Source of the DNA: Sphagnum compactum
Lineage: Eukaryota; Bryophyta; Sphagnopsida; Sphagnales
Direction of reading: 5' to 3'
Assembly: GCA_965153455.1 (NCBI GenBank)
Contig: OZ234500.1
Coordinates: forward strand, 2,666,001 to 2,730,000
DNA: 64,000 bases
The first letter of the stretch is position 1. Every line of letters starts with the position of its first letter. The notes below the pieces were generated by a model. The model worked only from the letters and a program-made list of their open reading frames with translations, had not been told where the DNA came from and made no database searches. The translations under genes and the position numbers were made by a program. This document shows, in pieces, positions 63,401-64,000 of the stretch.

Positions 63401-63686
63401 TTCTCATTGCAAGAACCCTAAACCCTATACCCTGTTCTCATCGAATCAAGATAAATTCATCACCCTGACCACAAATGGCAGATTTTTTCAACAGGAATTA
63501 TGTGCAAACATAGGGTTACCATGCATACTAGTGTGGAAGCAAGCTTTACCATGATGCGATGGAAGCGTATTATATCACCAAGAGCACAGACCCGTGGAAG
63601 CATCTCTAAAGCTCGTGCAAAATAAAGAACCCTCAATCCAGTGTTATGGTAGGACATATCTACCACAGTCATTGTGCATATGAAAT
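60470..63686 (-). CDS. POT1: POT1, telomere single-strand DNA-binding protein (5' end outside window)
   Basis: Shelterin-type protein that binds the telomeric G-rich overhang through two OB folds. Nine exons in the window: 63550-63686, 63042-63237, 62529-62602, 62237-62328, 61775-62062, 61600-61676, 61451-61509, 61125-61289 and 60470-60688. They join in frame (about 435 codons) up to a TGA. OB1: TMTVVDMSYHNTGLRVLYFA, LPRVCALGDIIRFHRIM and GYEPYQMSHSHF. OB2: KVGSYFDLCCK, then VTIYVWDGTDAPPAG, and VGTVLPLL, then WVKLRNLACRIHDGQYEGI. The C-terminal domain includes NPPWIKCCLKSYYTDKSHPW and ends FGTRFPG. The exon 62529-62602 acceptor could also be 6 bases later. No internal stop or frameshift is seen. 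The N-terminal exon lies beyond 64000. Its upstream intron holds an exon-derived tandem array. Confidence 0.93.
63413..63432 (-). repeat. Telomere-like repeat in POT1 intron
   Basis: AACCCTAAACCCTATACCCT on the plus strand, that is, degenerate TTTAGGG units on the POT1 sense strand, within the intron between the first two visible exons. Confidence 0.8.
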
Positions 63687-64000
63687 CTGCACAAGAAATG
63701 ATCAAAAGCACAATATCTCCATCAGCAACCCTAAACCCTAAAATAAAGAACCCTCAATCCAGTGCTATGGTAGGACATATCTACCACTGTCATTGTGCAT
63801 ATGAAATCTGCACAAGAAATGATCAAAGGCACAATATCTCCATCAGCAACCCTAAACCCTAAACCCTAAAATAAAGAACCCTCGATCCAGTGCTATGGTA
63901 AGACATATCTACCACTGTCATTGTGGATATGAAATCTGCACAAGAAATTATCAAACGCACAGTATCTCCATCAGCAACCCTAAAACCTAAAATAAAGAAC
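63620..64000 (-). repeat. Tandem array of about 121-bp POT1 exon-derived units joined by TTTAGGG repeats
   Basis: The marker AAATAAAGAAC recurs at 63620, 63741, 63869 and 63990, giving periods of 121, 128 and 121. The 128-bp unit differs by one extra 7-bp AAACCCT. On the POT1 sense strand each unit reads: intron tail, TTGTGCAG acceptor, the first roughly 67 nt of the exon (coding ICTMTVVDMSYH, then GLRVLYF), then one to three telomeric repeats. Only the copy at 63620-63686 continues into the real exon. Copies differ by a few substitutions. The array continues past the window edge. Confidence 0.92.

Noticed and set aside
63466-63549. Extension of the first visible POT1 exon to the end of the open frame (ending CHLWSG)
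   Set aside because: The next exon (63042-63237) already encodes the corresponding OB1 segment (SAFVLLPG, then GYEPYQ) and begins in phase with the GTAAAG donor at 63549. The extra frame is intron.

Overview
The window looks like nuclear DNA of a land plant. Genes have many short spliceosomal introns, interstitial telomere-like repeats are of the plant TTTAGGG type, and the recognisable proteins are plant families: a PHT1 phosphate transporter, an EXS-domain protein of the At5g35730 type, a plant MEKK-like MAPKKK, a plant-type POT1, and broken plant LKR/SDH and CDKB copies. A moss or another early-diverging land plant fits the feel of the sequence, but nothing here fixes the species.

Layout. 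Positions 1-6290 are AT-rich and gene-poor. A GC-richer island without a recognisable gene lies at about 6290-8100. A decayed lysine-ketoglutarate reductase/saccharopine dehydrogenase gene follows on the minus strand (8709-12110), then the 3' end of a dead non-LTR retrotransposon (12776-13448, plus) and unidentified exon-like segments (14757-16560, plus). A complete five-exon PHT1 phosphate transporter occupies 17737-20469 (minus). A broken B-type CDK (24960-25850, plus) and a roughly 228-bp tandem repeat (26700-27830) separate it from an intact eleven-exon EXS-domain gene (28183-33423, plus). A MAPKKK with one long open frame sits at 36893-39064 (minus). From 39.4 to 60.4 kb there is gene-poor, mostly AT-rich DNA holding MITEs, foldback repeats, microsatellites and telomere-like repeats. 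The last 3.5 kb carries POT1, the telomere single-strand-binding protein (60470-63686, minus), whose first exon lies beyond the window.

Functional picture. PHT1 (phosphate uptake) and the EXS-domain protein (family of phosphate exporters and Golgi phosphate recyclers) stand head to head 7.7 kb apart. No regulatory link between them is shown. MAPKKK and POT1 are unrelated housekeeping or signalling genes.

Most unusual signal. The upstream intron of POT1 contains a tandem array of about 121-bp units. Each unit copies the intron tail, splice acceptor and first 67 nt or so of the next POT1 exon, and is closed by TTTAGGG repeats, so a telomere-protein gene carries telomere-repeat-punctuated copies of its own exon. 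A second case of TTTAGGG repeats abutting exon-like sequence occurs in the CDKB pseudogene. Two GC-AG introns, supported by reading frame, are also present (PHT1 intron 2, EXS intron 7).
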